Shown piece by piece: positions 45,240 through 55,991 of a stretch of 64,000 nucleotides of DNA. A program made the position numbers and the translations under genes. The DNA is from Massospora cicadina. Its lineage: Eukaryota; Entomophthoromycota; Entomophthoromycetes; Entomophthorales; Entomophthoraceae. The notes under the pieces were generated by a model that had not been told where the DNA came from, made no database searches, and saw nothing but the letters and a program-made list of their open reading frames with translations. How positions within the stretch are numbered: the stretch's first letter is position 1; each line of letters begins with the position of its first letter. The stretch is from positions 1 to 64,000 of the forward strand of contig JAKSZP010000150.1 of NCBI GenBank assembly GCA_022478985.1. Direction: 5' to 3'.

Positions 45240-46300
45240 ATCTGAGTGATATAATGTAGTCAATAAGATGCTTAGCGGCAAGTACAACAATGAACCACAT
45301 CCAGCCATCAAGTTATTGGATGGAATAAGGGCCAATACGTTCCAGAAGAATGGGGAACTATATAAGCGGATAGGGGACACTACCATGAATATCCCAAACC
45401 TTCCACCCACCCAGCTGTTGTCGTGAGTGCACATAGTGCCATTGGGCTTAATGTGGTATGCGCAAGACATTGGAATTATTGCGGCCTTGGTATTAATGTG
45501 AAAATGAACTTCAATGTGCTTGATTCTATCTCCACCTGTCACCAGTGCCAAGTGAAAAAAGCTGTTCCACCAGAAGACCTCATACCAGTTAATGAAGCCA
45601 CACTTTGTTTAACATGAGTTTCCCTAGATGTTGTAAGGCCTCTGCCAACAGGAGCTAGTCGGTCCAAGTACATCTTGGTGTCAATTGACCACTTAACCCA
45701 GTGGGTTGAAGCCAGGGCGATACAAGACTCAGGGGCGGGAAAAGTGGCCAAATTATTAATGGAATGCATTATTCAGCAGCATGGCTGCCCTCAGTTCCTC
45801 CTTACTGATAACAGAACTAACTTAAATTCCCACATCCTCCCAAAGCTTAACGAGCTAATGGCCATCTGAGGGGTTTTGACAATATCATATCAACACAAGT
45901 CAAACGTGATGGTGGAGCGGGTCAATGGGACTTTAGTGAACATACTCCAAAAATTAGTAGTGGATCGACCATAAGATTGGAGTTCCCTTTTGTCCAGCGC
46001 CGTCTTTGATTATAATATTAGTTATCATTCAGCCACAGGGAAGAGTCCCTTTCAATTACTGTATGCCAACACCCTGCCCTCCCGGCGCTGCTATACTCCT
46101 GTGTAGAAAATGCTGGTGGAATGGATTCCCAAAGTTGTATGATGACACTAGTTGATACCTTAATCAAATTGCAAACTGAAGCATACTCTTTCAGTTTATC
46201 CAAGAAAATTAATACTCAAGCTGCTAATCAGGCATGGCGTAGCAGGTTAGCCCTGTTCAAAGATTGGGACATGGTCCTATTTCACAATCAACATGGTTTC
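45240..46300 (+). pseudogene. GY-G integrase
   Basis: The zinc-binding pair CHQCQVK is at about 45538-45560. The core contains VSIDHLTQWVEARAI (45675), CPQFLLTDNRTNLNS with the second Asp, and a degraded SNVMVERVNGTLV with the Glu (near 45900). GKSPFQLLY follows near 46040. Stops occur at 45870 and elsewhere. Downstream frames to 46480 hold the C-terminal region. Confidence 0.75.
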
Positions 46301-46591
46301 AGGCAGAATACAAGTTGGCTAGTATCTGGATTAGGCATCCAATGTTATTGAGAAGACTGGGGTGGACGCATATACCATCAAGGACCCTGCTTGCGGTTGG
46401 ATCATCAACTAAGTGCATGCAAAGTTACTCTGGGCATATAAGCAATAGGACCCTTATCATTCAGTCAAGGAGGGGGTAATGTCACGATTCTGATATGACT
46501 GGATGATAAGCCCAAAGTCATTATGGCGGAACGGATGGAATCCGCCAAGTTTAACATGAGTTATAGAAATCTGAGTGCCTCAAAATGAGGT

Positions 46592-46936
46592 GATACTGAG
46601 GGGGTGTGGCATAGTCAGGAGGGCGTCCCTCTATCACTCCTCACATCGTGGGTTCAAATCCTGTTATGGCAGAAATTTCATTAATTGCATTTCTTTGCAA
46701 GAGGAGATCAATAAATGTGTATTCGCGCACCATGCTATGTCTGACCAAGCGAATCTTTGAAGTTAGATTCATGTAATCCTGGCCTATCAGAACATGCGCA
46801 GGAAGGGTTTACCCCCGGTACTTGGATTTTGTCCTCCACTCCTATATTGTAGCTCCCTACTCCCTATCTTCTCTATTGGTGCGGTATATTTGTCCCAAGG
46901 TCAGCCCACCTCAAATAAAAAATGGGGTGTTACTGG
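46592..46936 (+). mobile_element. tRNA-headed SINE-like insertion
   Basis: Inserted in the GY-G 3' LTR at a site shown empty by the 5' LTR. The imperfect flanking repeats are GATACTGA (46592-46599) and GTTACTGG (46929-46936). The head has an A-box-like TGGCATAGTCAGG (46607-46619) and a perfect B-box GGTTCAAATCC (46651-46661). They lie 44 bases apart start to start, as in a tRNA gene. The acceptor and anticodon stems do not pair well, so it is not a functional tRNA. The 3' part is of unknown origin and ends in an A-rich tail (CAAATAAAAAATGGGGTG). Confidence 0.65.
46600..46671 (+). ncRNA. tRNA-like promoter head of the SINE
   Basis: The position and spacing of the A- and B-boxes match a Pol III internal promoter. 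The T-arm can be drawn with several G-T pairs, but the acceptor stem fails. I cannot assign an amino acid. Confidence 0.45.
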
Positions 46937-47332
46937 GTTTTTGGGAAATCGCCTCAAATTAGGAGATTGTGAAATTAATGTATGAAGAGTTGCTGGAACC
47001 TATGAGATATGGCGAATTAAATTACTAAGCCATGGAAGCAGTAGCATCCAAAGTTGCTACAATATATAGGTAAGACTAGATGATTAGAGAAAGAGGTCGT
47101 TAGTAGTTTAGAGTAAGCGGAAACAGCAAGAATCCGCTGTATTAAGTTTATTAAATAAAAGAGAGTTGTGGGAGCAAGTGCTCCATAATTATTTGAAAGT
47201 TTATTCTGTTGTTTCAAGGACAACAATCATCATAACATTGGTCCTAATTGCTCAGTGGGTCAAACCCTGTGCAAAAAATGTCGGCATATCTCTCGAAAAC
47301 CACTGATTTTATAACAAAAAGACAATAGAAAA

Positions 47333-47590
47333 GGGCAGCCCAGAAAATCAGGGGCTGACAAGCTGAATTATGCCAAAAGTGGTAACATTGAGAACTAATT
47401 CAGTGGGCAGCTCAGCATATCAGGAGCTGCTAAGCCAAATTCACCACTAATCAAGAATATCAAGAGCAATACTGAAGGGCAGCCCAGCAAATCAGGGGCT
47501 GCCAAGCTGAATTAAGCCAAATTTGGAAGCAATGAGAGTTTAGGGGAGCAGCAGCTGAGCAAATCAGAAGTTGCTGAAAACTTTTAATAA
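47333..47590 (+). repeat. Four 72-bp tandem repeats (24-codon units)
   Basis: The core CAGCCCAG(C/A)AAATCAGG recurs at 47336, 47408, 47480 and 47552, exactly 72 bases apart. In the frame starting at 47333 each unit reads as a 24-residue repeat of the type GQPSKSGAAKLN..., with TAA stops in units 1 and 3. Each unit also contains a short hairpin (CAGCCC/GGGCTG in units 1 and 3, CAGCTC/GAGCTG in unit 2, a longer variant in unit 4). It begins directly after the GY-G LTR. Confidence 0.8.
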
Positions 47591-48989
47591 ATTATAATCT
47601 AAAAGTTGACACAGAAATTCTAAGCTCTGATTGATCCTTGAAGAATGAAATTAAATTCAGAAAAGTTTCCATAACACCTGTGGTACCCAATGAATGGTCT
47701 AGAACGGGCCTAGATGGAAATATCAGGGGTCGAGATTCTCAAAATAGGCCCACAGATAGCCAGCCACCTGTGGACTGCATGGGAACAAATTCCCCCATAT
47801 CCCTGTTCCCTAACATAAATAAAACTAGATGAAGGTGTTTAGGACAACTTCTTCTAATATATATAATAAAAACCTCAAAAGTTTGAAATAAAAAACTTTA
47901 AATCTTAAGACCATTTATTCAGATTTTGGAGGAAAATCCTGGTTTTTGAGTGAGAAAAATGGACCATTTCTCAGACTTTGATAGAGAAGTCGCCTCTCTG
48001 TACACTCTCTCAAGTGGACAGACTGTTCTCCTCTGTGTGAGCATTGTCCTTACCATATTCCAAGGATATTTTAATAATCTCTCATCAAGCCAACAAACAA
48101 AGTACCTGACCATAGCAGTACTCTCATGTTTGTGGGCCCTTACCTGAGCCCTTTTGCCCAACTGGTTCATTGCAATGTGGAAGGACCCTATTCTTCACAT
48201 TACTTAAATAAACCAAATGGATCATCCTCAACTACTAGTCGCTGGTGATCCTTATAACAATTTTGGGCCAGCAATTGGCTCCGCTTGATCCTATCTTCCA
48301 AACTGAGTAGAATACTTGATTTTGCTTAACCAAATTTGGGGAGCAACTACCTAGCAATTAATTAACCATACAACAATCAGTCAATAAGCCATTCCACCGG
48401 GATTGGCCATTTAATCCAAATTACAATAAATCATCAGAGAATTCCATCTGGTGAAATTCTGACAATCTTAAATCTGTCATTCTGTAGAACCTAAACTAAA
48501 CTCAAGACGCTCATCTGATGTGACATTCTTTCTTCCCAGCATAATGATGATCTGGTGAAGATTGTTATTAACATTTTATATATGTGAGTAGTACCTTAAT
48601 GGACTACTAATGTTGCTCATCACTGCACCTGCAATTTTAGATGATAAGCATCCACAGCTGGATTGCAAGAAATTCAAAACACAGAAGAAATGAAACTAAG
48701 TCTCTAGTAGGTCTTTTCTCAGACCAGTGACTTAGCTCATATGGTGGATGAGCGAAAGGTTACTGCCCTGGCTCCTAATAAACCTTCATCTGTGCACCCT
48801 TTCCTCTCCTAATCTTGTGATATTGATTGCGAGGGGTGTGTAGAGAGGTGGTTCAGTTTAAGCCCTTCAAAAGGACCCTCAGTATCATCCTAAGATTGCC
48901 CTGGTCACTGGTAAGACCCTAAAAACGCCCCACTACACCCAAATCCCATATGAGATCTAGTTCGTCAGATGTGTCATATCAGTTTTATC
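47591..48989 (+). other. Mostly unassigned; possible gag-like remnant at 47959-48230
   Basis: Short plus frames at 47638-47832 and 47959-48147 are the only open stretches. The second (MDHFSDFDREVASLY...) has two hydrophobic segments. After one stop it continues ALLPNWFIAMWKDPIL. That pattern could be a capsid remnant of a gypsy gag, or a small membrane protein. I cannot decide. The remainder to the mariner shows nothing. Confidence 0.3.
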
Positions 48990-48990
48990 T

Positions 48991-49018
48991 GAGGGTAAGT
49001 CAAAAAGTAAAGGCAAAC
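48991..49018 (+). repeat. Mariner terminal inverted repeat, left
   Basis: GAGGGTAAGTCAAAAAGTAA here pairs with TTACTTTTTGACTTACCCTC at the right end, with a single difference further in (GGC versus GTC). Confidence 0.85.
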
Positions 49019-49093
49019 TTTTAAAAAGGAACTTTTTATTGTGAAAACAAGATGACAAGTAACATCATTTATCTACATAATCTCCCTCAATTT

Positions 49094-50135
49094 CTATGCA
49101 ATTGTCCCTCTCTTGACGAGCTTTGTAATTCCGTCCTGGAAGAAGATTTGTGGCATTGTGCACAGCCACTCGCGCACCGCCTCCACAACCTTGTCATCTG
49201 ACAAAAATTCGGATTCACGCAGGTGCTCCTTAATCGGACTAAAAAGGTGAAAATCACTTGGAGCTAGGTCAGGACTGTATGGCGGATGCTCCAGCAGCTC
49301 AAAACCAAGGTCTTGAATGCACTGGATCGTTTTCCCTGCAGTATGAGGATGGGCATTGTCCTGAAGCAAAAGCACACCTTTTTAAAGTTTTCCTCGCCTC
49401 TTTGTTTTAATTTTTGGGTTTCAGAACTCGCAGTAGCTCACAGTAGCTGTCACTATTCACTGTTTGACTTTTAGGAATGTAATGAATTAGAAGTGGACCT
49501 TTCATATTCCAAAACACTGTCATCATCAACTTTCTTGCAGAAACTTGTCTTTTGAACTTTTTTGCTGTAGGCGAGGATGGATGTTTTCACACCATACTCT
49601 GCCGCTTACTCTGTGGTTCAAAGTGATGGACCCACATCTCATCAACGGTTACTATGCGACTGAGAAACTCTTCTCCTTCCTCTTCTAAACGTCTTAAATG
49701 TGATTTTGAAATTTCCAAACGTTTCTGTTTGTGCTGGTCTATCAGTTGATGTGGTAACCAACGAGCACACACTTTGCGATAATTTAGTGATTCGTGGATG
49801 ATTGCAACTGCTGAACCGTGGCTAATGTTCAACGCATGTGCAATTTCATCAATTTTGACATGATGATCATCATGTATAATTCTCTCAATTGCCATGATGT
49901 TCTTGTCTGTCTTTGGATTAAATGGCCTACCTGAACGCTCTTCATCGCAGATAGATACATGACCATTTTTAAAGCAATTTATCCACTCATAAATTTTGCG
50001 TTCACTAAGACAGCTCTCACCATACTGCTGCTGCATTATGCGAATAATCTCCGCAGGTTTAGTTCCTTCAGAGTGCAGAAAACGTACCACTCCTCTCATT
50101 TCTTCTTTGGTGCACATGGACAACGGGGCACTCAT
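49094..50135 (-). pseudogene. Mariner transposase (frameshifted)
   Basis: The likely start is Met at 50135 (MSAPLSMCTKEEMRGVV); an upstream Met at 50186 is in frame but outside the usual length. An N-terminal helix-turn-helix domain (EIIRIMQQQYGESCLSERKIYEWINCF) is followed by a second HTH, IDEIAHALNISHGSAVAIIHE. The catalytic core has IVTVDEMWVHHF with the first Asp, QDNAHPHT with the second and HPPYSPDLAPSDFHLF with the third. I count 34 residues between the second and third Asp. Frames change between 49376 and 49586, so the protein is not produced. The reaction is cut-and-paste at TA. Confidence 0.88.
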
Positions 50136-50269
50136 AATAAAATGCCCTGAAATCACTATGAATGGAGTTGAGCACTGAAACAACACAGCGTAAGAACAAA
50201 AAAACTTTGAGGTTATGATGTGTCATTGTTCAGTCAGTGCTGCCATCCATTGCAGCAGGGAATATAAAA

Positions 50270-50297
50270 TTTGACTTTACTTTTTGACTTACCCTCG
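50270..50297 (-). repeat. Mariner terminal inverted repeat, right
   Basis: This is the complement of the left end and is followed by TA (50298-50299). Confidence 0.85.
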
Positions 50298-50299
50298 TA

Positions 50300-50649
50300 T
50301 TAATAGTTTGGATTGCAGATCATATCTGCAAGTTTAAAATATATCACCACTGATGTTTGTTTGTAAATTATATTGATTGGATGGATTTTCGTGGAATTGA
50401 GTTTGTAAACTACCCATCTGTGATAAGTTGTTCAAGGTTCTAGTATCCTGTTTAATTTATCCCTGATCTGGCAAGCATGCTATCAAACTTTTCATGATGC
50501 AATCTAAGACTTCTTATTCCTTCCTCCTCAACCCACAGTGCAAAGTCCATCCTGCTAATTAGGGTGCCAAACAGAGGCTTTGTCACCCCTTATCTCTGAA
50601 CTCCCTTTTCCAGATCCATTTATATAGTTAACCGCCCTCCTTAGGGTAG
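50300..50649. other. No recognisable gene
   Basis: I see no open frame or repeat. It is the sequence into which the mariner inserted, together with 48900-48989. Confidence 0.35.
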
Positions 50650-51830
50650 ATTGTCAGTTTATTTTTTGTTTATATTTTCTTTAACTTTAATAAAAAACAA
50701 AACCTGTTTCCAGTAGTTTGCCACGGAGTCTGCCACCACATTTTGTCTTCTATGCAGAAGATGGATTCCAGTGTTGTATGCTGCAATCCATGATTTAGTT
50801 CAAGCTTTTTTGAAGCAGACATCACAGTTAGCTGATCTAATAGTTCTCCACAATATAGCAAATGCCATTATTTGGCCCTCCTGATTCAACCTGTCAATCC
50901 GCAGGTCATGCCATATCGCCATTTGAAAAAATGTTCTGCGGATCTGATATAATTCTGGCATATTCCTTATATTCTGTGTTTCCCTATTATACCAATCTTT
51001 TGCACACCTAATGCTGAACAGATGCAAATCTCTGAGAGGTTTCAACATAGATGCCTCTCTGTAAGTCCCAGAGAGCACCGCCTGCGCTTTAATTGTGAGG
51101 AACTCTTTATAGAGCAAATAAGGGGTTAAAAAGGTGGCCATCCATCTTGCTTCCCAGGACCATTTAGCCCATGTGGTAGATGGCAGGTGTGTGATAACCT
51201 ACCCGCTGAAGCTTTCTCGCCTAACTCCCCTTCCACACACAAAAGTTGGTGCAAGAAATTGGGGTTGTGTCTTAGGGTAAAAGTGATAATAAGCCATCAC
51301 CAGCAGAAAGTTTGTGGCTGCTCCTCTCCTTCAGTATTCTTGGGCCCCCGATGTGGGGTTAATTAAGATTAATAATTTGTGCCAAGCGTAATTGAATTGA
51401 CTTCTGTACGCTCAGGTTTATACCCCAGCATCTTGTTTATTTTCCAACAGAAAAGGTGAGCCATCCACAACAGGTTTGGCATGATAGACCTCTAAAATAA
51501 GCAATGGAACCCTCCATGCCTAATATATCCTTGGGTAAAACCAGGTATTTCTGGAGTAATTGTCGCTGATCTGCCAAGCAAAATTGCACTGGGCTAAATT
51601 TTAGTGGAGAAATTTTGAGCCTAATTTGGCTGACCAAGGTGAGAATGATTTGGTGTTGAATATATTTTTGTAATGTCGATCTGCTGGAATCAAGAATGAT
51701 TGTGTTATACTTAATTAATGCAGATTCTTCTATTTCCCAAGTCCCAGAATTTAAGCCAACTTTCACCCACAAATAATGTTTCAGTAAATTTCCATTTCTG
51801 ATTAAAAAGTTCTGCGTGTGGAAACTTTTA
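50650..51830 (-). pseudogene. Unidentified coding remnant, possibly a LINE 3' end
   Basis: Minus frames at 51437-51772 (111 codons), 50800-51141 (113 codons) and 50670-50861 run in sequence and share a style: charged, Trp- and Tyr-containing, with a CDVC pair near the end of the middle frame and a CQTCCGW segment in the first. The sense 3' end is A-rich (AATAAAC, GTTTTTTATTAAAG). This suggests the C-terminal part of a LINE ORF2, 5'-truncated. I recognise no catalytic motif, so this is tentative. Confidence 0.3.
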
Positions 51831-52900
51831 AGCTATTTTATTCTAGCTATTTGTTATCCACGTTCTCAACAGATGCCATATTCCTTGGTATTGTAACATC
51901 TGGGACATACTGTCCATGCCACTAATCGATTACCCTCCTTATTTGAATGGGGATATCAATATCGTGGTCACCTGTGTTTATCTCCAGTTTTGGATGCCTT
52001 ATGGCGTCATGATTTGTCTATGCTCTTTGAGGTGATTCCCACCTAAAGGGCTAAGTTTCACGATTAGACCACACATTTGAACCCTTGTGTTCGCAGAGTG
52101 GATTCCAAACCCCTGGAGTGTCCAAGGAAACAACTGCCGAGGAATCTGCATCCACTACTTTGCAACTGTATGGCTACTGGAGGTATGTTAGTTATGGTGA
52201 TTGCTTATTGTCATCCATCAGTTGTTGCACTCCTTATAGAATACCAAGTTGTATGGACAGTTATACCTCCAGTATTCTGGTTTGTCTTCTGGGTGTCACT
52301 CACCTAGACTGGCAGGCTAGTATTAGCTTATTAGCTAGTTTTATGACATAATTAACTGACCACTAGTTTCCTCCATCACCACTTTTCTTCTGGAAGTAGG
52401 TGACCCAATGGTATTGTTATACCAAATAATCTACAATTGGTTCTCAGTTTATATTTTTGTATGTTTAGTTGGTGCATTTTTCAGGTGTTTCCACGTGGTG
52501 AAAAGGTCCTGACCTAATACTACCTTCCTCATGATTTATCCCAGTTTTACACTATCCAGTGGGGGCGGGTTCATCATTAACTTTCTCATAAGTGGCATAC
52601 CAGGCTTTGGACGCCCCATCATAGCTGTAGGTTTAGTTTTAGCTAATACAGCTGCTTCCCCCTACCTTATGAATTCCTAACTGAGTGTAGCTCTCTTGGA
52701 TGCAGTAACAGGGGATTCCTGCCATTGGGAGTATAGATTCTGCACTAGGAAAATCAAGCAGGATTTTCATGACCTTTAATTACTTAAATGTCTTTGGTAG
52801 TTCAGGCGCCAATCTTGATATTTCTCACCTGTTAAAAATTTTCTCTTTGGGTATGGAAGCCCTTGACCTGCCCTCATTAATTAAAGGTTCCAGGATCAGA
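51831..52900. other. Unassigned, possibly the GY-H 5' LTR
   Basis: Only short frames occur (for example 52077-52351, plus). By position it would precede GY-H gag and could be its LTR, but no second copy exists in the window to test this. Confidence 0.25.
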
Positions 52901-53499
52901 CTCCTGAGTGAGACTTCTGATAGAAGTTTTGATTAAGGAATTCCGTTCCGCTCTGGATATTATTTCAGCCAACCATTCCACCTGGAATCTCTGTTGGTCG
53001 CTTTGGATTAGCTGGTGGCCATCTCTATTAGTGCCACGCTTTTGCGTGCATTGGGTGGGGTAGGAGGTTTACCAGTAATATTCCCTACCAAAGCGATTTG
53101 TGAGTGGAACCCTGAATAACAAAGGCAGCGTGCACCTTGTCCTTATATCAGTGTGGGTGTTCTGGCCAGGTTCCCTGGTCATGTTTCTTGGGTCTGATGG
53201 GTGCTCCTTCATCTTCCCGTCCAGTTTCTCCCCATTCCAATACCCTGGCGCATATTTTTGGAGGCGGTTTCCATTAGGAAACTAGTGTCTTTTAAATCCT
53301 CAAATGCCTGTGTTGTTGTCAATAGAAGAAGAATTTGAGGAGGCCTTCCTGCTGAAGATCCCATCCCCCTTCAGTTTAAGGTACCTCAAATACTCAGCAA
53401 ATGTTAATTCTCAGCCAGTTGAGTCCCTATCTGTTGCTGAATAAACAGTATTTTACCTATTTTTTGTTGCGTCTTAAAGTTCAGTTGGGTACATATATG

Positions 53500-53990
53500 T
53501 GTCAATTGAGGCTCTCGTAGATACAAGAGATGGGAAACTTTATGAGTTTATAAATAGCACAGGATCTTAATTTGGGCCTTACGTTTGGTGCGTCAGTTTT
53601 GGGCACGTCTTCTACCCCAATGGCTTCTTATAAATAACAGCGTTCTGTACCCTTTTGGTGCACCAGTTCTGTTTTGCGATTAGTTTTATGAAGTTCTGGA
53701 TCTACTATTCCTGATTATAATTGTAGCTGGTAGCGTTGGCAACATGTTAACATTAACTTAGGCCCTAATATGTTATTTATAATTAATAACCAGTTGTGGA
53801 GGGAGTTTCTCCTATTGATACCTTCAAGTCGGAATAAGATTAGATTTCATTACGCTTATTTTATCTACCACAGACCTCCTGCCCAAATTCTCCCAGCGTT
53901 GGTAGCATATCAGGATATTCTTAATCTGGAAGGGCTAACCGCCTTCTGCCCCATTCTGAGTATGACCTGGCTTTTTCGTATGATGGTGGA
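53500..53990 (+). pseudogene. GY-H protease and linker
   Basis: EALVDTRDGKLYEFIN corresponds to the GY-B segment VQALLDTRAAGNFIDLS. The DTGA active site is degraded to DTRD. The linker at 53650-53860 (FCFAISFMKFWI, then LVALAT, then NNQLWREFLLL) aligns with the GY-B linker. Confidence 0.5.
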
Positions 53991-54660
53991 TGTGAGCAAC
54001 ATCAACTGTTCGTTGTATCCCTACATGGAGAAGGAGGACAAGTCGCTGGATGTGTGTTTAGAGGATATGCTTCAGAAAAGGTGGATGATTTGAAAATCTT
54101 ACTCTTCTCTTCCCCAATGGTTTTTAATTAGAAAGCTTATGGTTGTTGCGCCCCTTTGTGGTCTATGAGGATCTAAACAACATCACTGTTCATGACCCCT
54201 ATCCCCCTTCATGAAGACTATCATCCGGGTGATTTGCAAACCCTTGGGCGTTTTTAGCTCGAATTTATGAATGTTTTCAAAAAATTTTGAGTGGTGAGGG
54301 CCAGTAGTGGCTTAAAGCGATTTGTACTAAACGGGACATCATTCAGCTCTGCATAATGCATTTGGTGTCAAGAACGACCAAGCCACATTCCACCATATGA
54401 TCAATGTTGTTCTTGGCAACCTATGGTTCACTTGTGCGGTGGCATACATTGATAATATCCTCATAAATTACCCCACTCCTGAGCAGCATGTGAAGGACCC
54501 AGAGGCGGTGGTGGCAGTGTTGCATAAGTCAGACCTTTACATAAAGCTCTCCAATTGCAAGTTTTTCAGGGAGGAGGTTACCTTCCTGGGTAACTTGGTC
54601 TTTAAGGATGGGCATGCCATTCTCCCAGAAAGCTAGAGAAAAATCTCACATAACCTCTCT
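53990..54660 (+). pseudogene. GY-H reverse transcriptase
   Basis: LYPYMEKEDKSLDVCLEDMLQKRWMI matches the GY-B RT start. Frames then break. 54397-54636 carries VVLGNLWFTCAVAYIDNILINYPTPEQHVKD, with catalytic YIDN in place of YIDD, and CKFFREEVTFLGNLVFKDGHAI. Stops lie between 54090 and 54390. The copy is inactive. Confidence 0.75.
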
Positions 54661-55130
54661 CATGCCAGAAGCAGCTGCAGAGCTTCTTGGGAATTATCAC
54701 ATTTAAAAAAATCCCCACATTCTCACAGTTGGCTTTACTGCTTAATCTTTTAATGGGGAAGAATGTTCCATTCAGATGGACATAGGATTGCCAATGGGCG
54801 TTTGGCGCCATCAAGGAGGTGTTTTTGTGCCTCCCATTCTCAAGAATGCTGCACCAACCGGGCCTTTTGTTGTGGTTTTTGATGCCTCTTTGGCTGCCGT
54901 GGAGCAGTGTTGCTGTAAGAGCATGATGTGTTGGAACATCTAGTCGCTAACTTTTGCACAAATTCACTTTGTCCAAACAATTCTGGGCCATATATTATAA
55001 GGAGTTGGCCGCTGTAGCATTGTCACTTACCCACTTGTTGTACCTTCTTCAGGGCATATGGCATAAAGTGATTGTGTGAACAGATTATCAAAAAATATGT
55101 ATTCTTGAAACTTCATAAGCTGGCACATCT
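54660..55130 (+). pseudogene. GY-H RNase H
   Basis: Scattered plus frames show the thumb end (ASIKEVFLC-like), FVVVFDASLAAV near 54870-54900 and YYKELAAVALSL near 54995-55030. The first Asp and Glu motifs are recognisable but out of frame with each other. Confidence 0.55.
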
Positions 55131-55639
55131 CTACCCTGGACATAAATGAACTCTTTAGGCTTAACTTCTAATACAAGTTTGTTAAAAATGTCTTGAATGT
55201 CTTCTCCACTTTATTAAGTCAAGGCCCTTCTTTGAGTCCAACAGAGGATGAAAAAAATGAGCTAACTATTGTATATCTTCGCCCAAGGTCTTAGCTATTA
55301 CCCCTCCCACAATTTCAAGTGGTGGACTGGGCCCTGGATGTGCCTCTGGTCTCTCAGGTAATGGCAGGTTAAACAGCCTGCTTGGAGAGGCTGGAGCTGT
55401 TTGACCAGCTGATAATCCTGGCACGTAAGCGGAACTAATGTTCATTGAAAGAGGCGATGCTTCAGTACCAGTCAAAAGTTTGGGTTCCGCTTCACCCCTC
55501 AATGAGGTTATTTATACGCATTATGACCCCCAATGGTAGGCCACCTTAGAAACAAAATGTGCCTCATTTTAGTAAAGAAGACAGTTAACTGGTTAAGTAT
55601 CTCAAAAATATTTTAGTGTAAGTAATTAATTGCATGATG

Positions 55640-55991
55640 TGCGCATGGGTGAGAACATATAGATCAGTTAAGAACGGTCTACTCTATCCCCTGCAGCAGG
55701 CGGATGGCCCATGGACTTTAGTTTCAGTCGATTTCATTGTTAAGTTTTCTCAGCTCCAATGGGTTTAATGCATTTATGCTGGTCGTGGACTTCTTTACCA
55801 ATTTTTCACTCTTTATACCTTGTTCGTCAGCCATCACCTTTAATGAGACAGATTGGCTCTTTGTATGGCATGTGTTTGTATTATTTGGCTTGACTCAGGA
55901 GATCATGAGTGACTAAGGCCACAGTATATGGTTCGTTTTTGGACTGAGATCTTGGCTATCCTAATATTAAACCATGATGCTTCACTGCATA
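55640..55991 (+). pseudogene. GY-H integrase, 5' half
   Basis: ADGPWTLVSVDFIV (near 55690-55740) carries the first Asp, and FMLVVDFFTNFSLF follows. Then FGLTQEIMSD and GPQYMVRFWTEILAI lead to LNHDASLHTI just before the solo LTR. The frame shifts once or twice. The second half with GQT is after LINE-3. Confidence 0.65.

Larger units (their letters stand above)
41065..47316 (+). mobile_element. Complete gypsy GY-G with family-C LTRs
   Basis: LTRs at 41065-41565 and 46480-47316 (the latter enlarged by a SINE-like insertion) enclose a primer-binding site, gag, protease, RT, RNase H and integrase on the plus strand, then a purine tract AAGGAGGGGG before the 3' LTR. The length without the insertion is about 5.9 kb. 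No clear 5-bp target duplication is visible (TACCC and AAAAG). Coding regions have several stops. It is related to GY-A by its pol and identical primer site, but its LTRs differ. Confidence 0.9.
46480..47316 (+). repeat. GY-G 3' LTR carrying a SINE-like insertion
   Basis: It begins TGTCACGATTCTG after the purine tract and ends ATAACA. AATAAA is at 47154-47159, followed by GGAGCA..TGCTCC (47171-47184). About 329 bases at 46600-46928 are absent from the 5' LTR. Without them the length is about 500 bp. Confidence 0.88.
48990..50297 (-). mobile_element. Mariner DNA transposon
   Basis: About 1.3 kb with terminal inverted repeats. The left end reads GAGGGTAAGTCAAAAAGTAAAG from 48991. The right end is its complement, ending ACCCTCG at 50297, followed by a TA. 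The left TA is separated from GAGGG by three bases (TCT), suggesting a small change at that end. The single minus-strand transposase gene is frameshifted. Size, TIRs and DD34D catalysis are typical of animal mariner elements. Confidence 0.9.

Noticed and set aside
46600..46671. A functional tRNA gene
   Set aside because: A- and B-boxes are present but the acceptor and anticodon stems do not pair, and the unit is a 329-bp insertion with a tail, as in a SINE.
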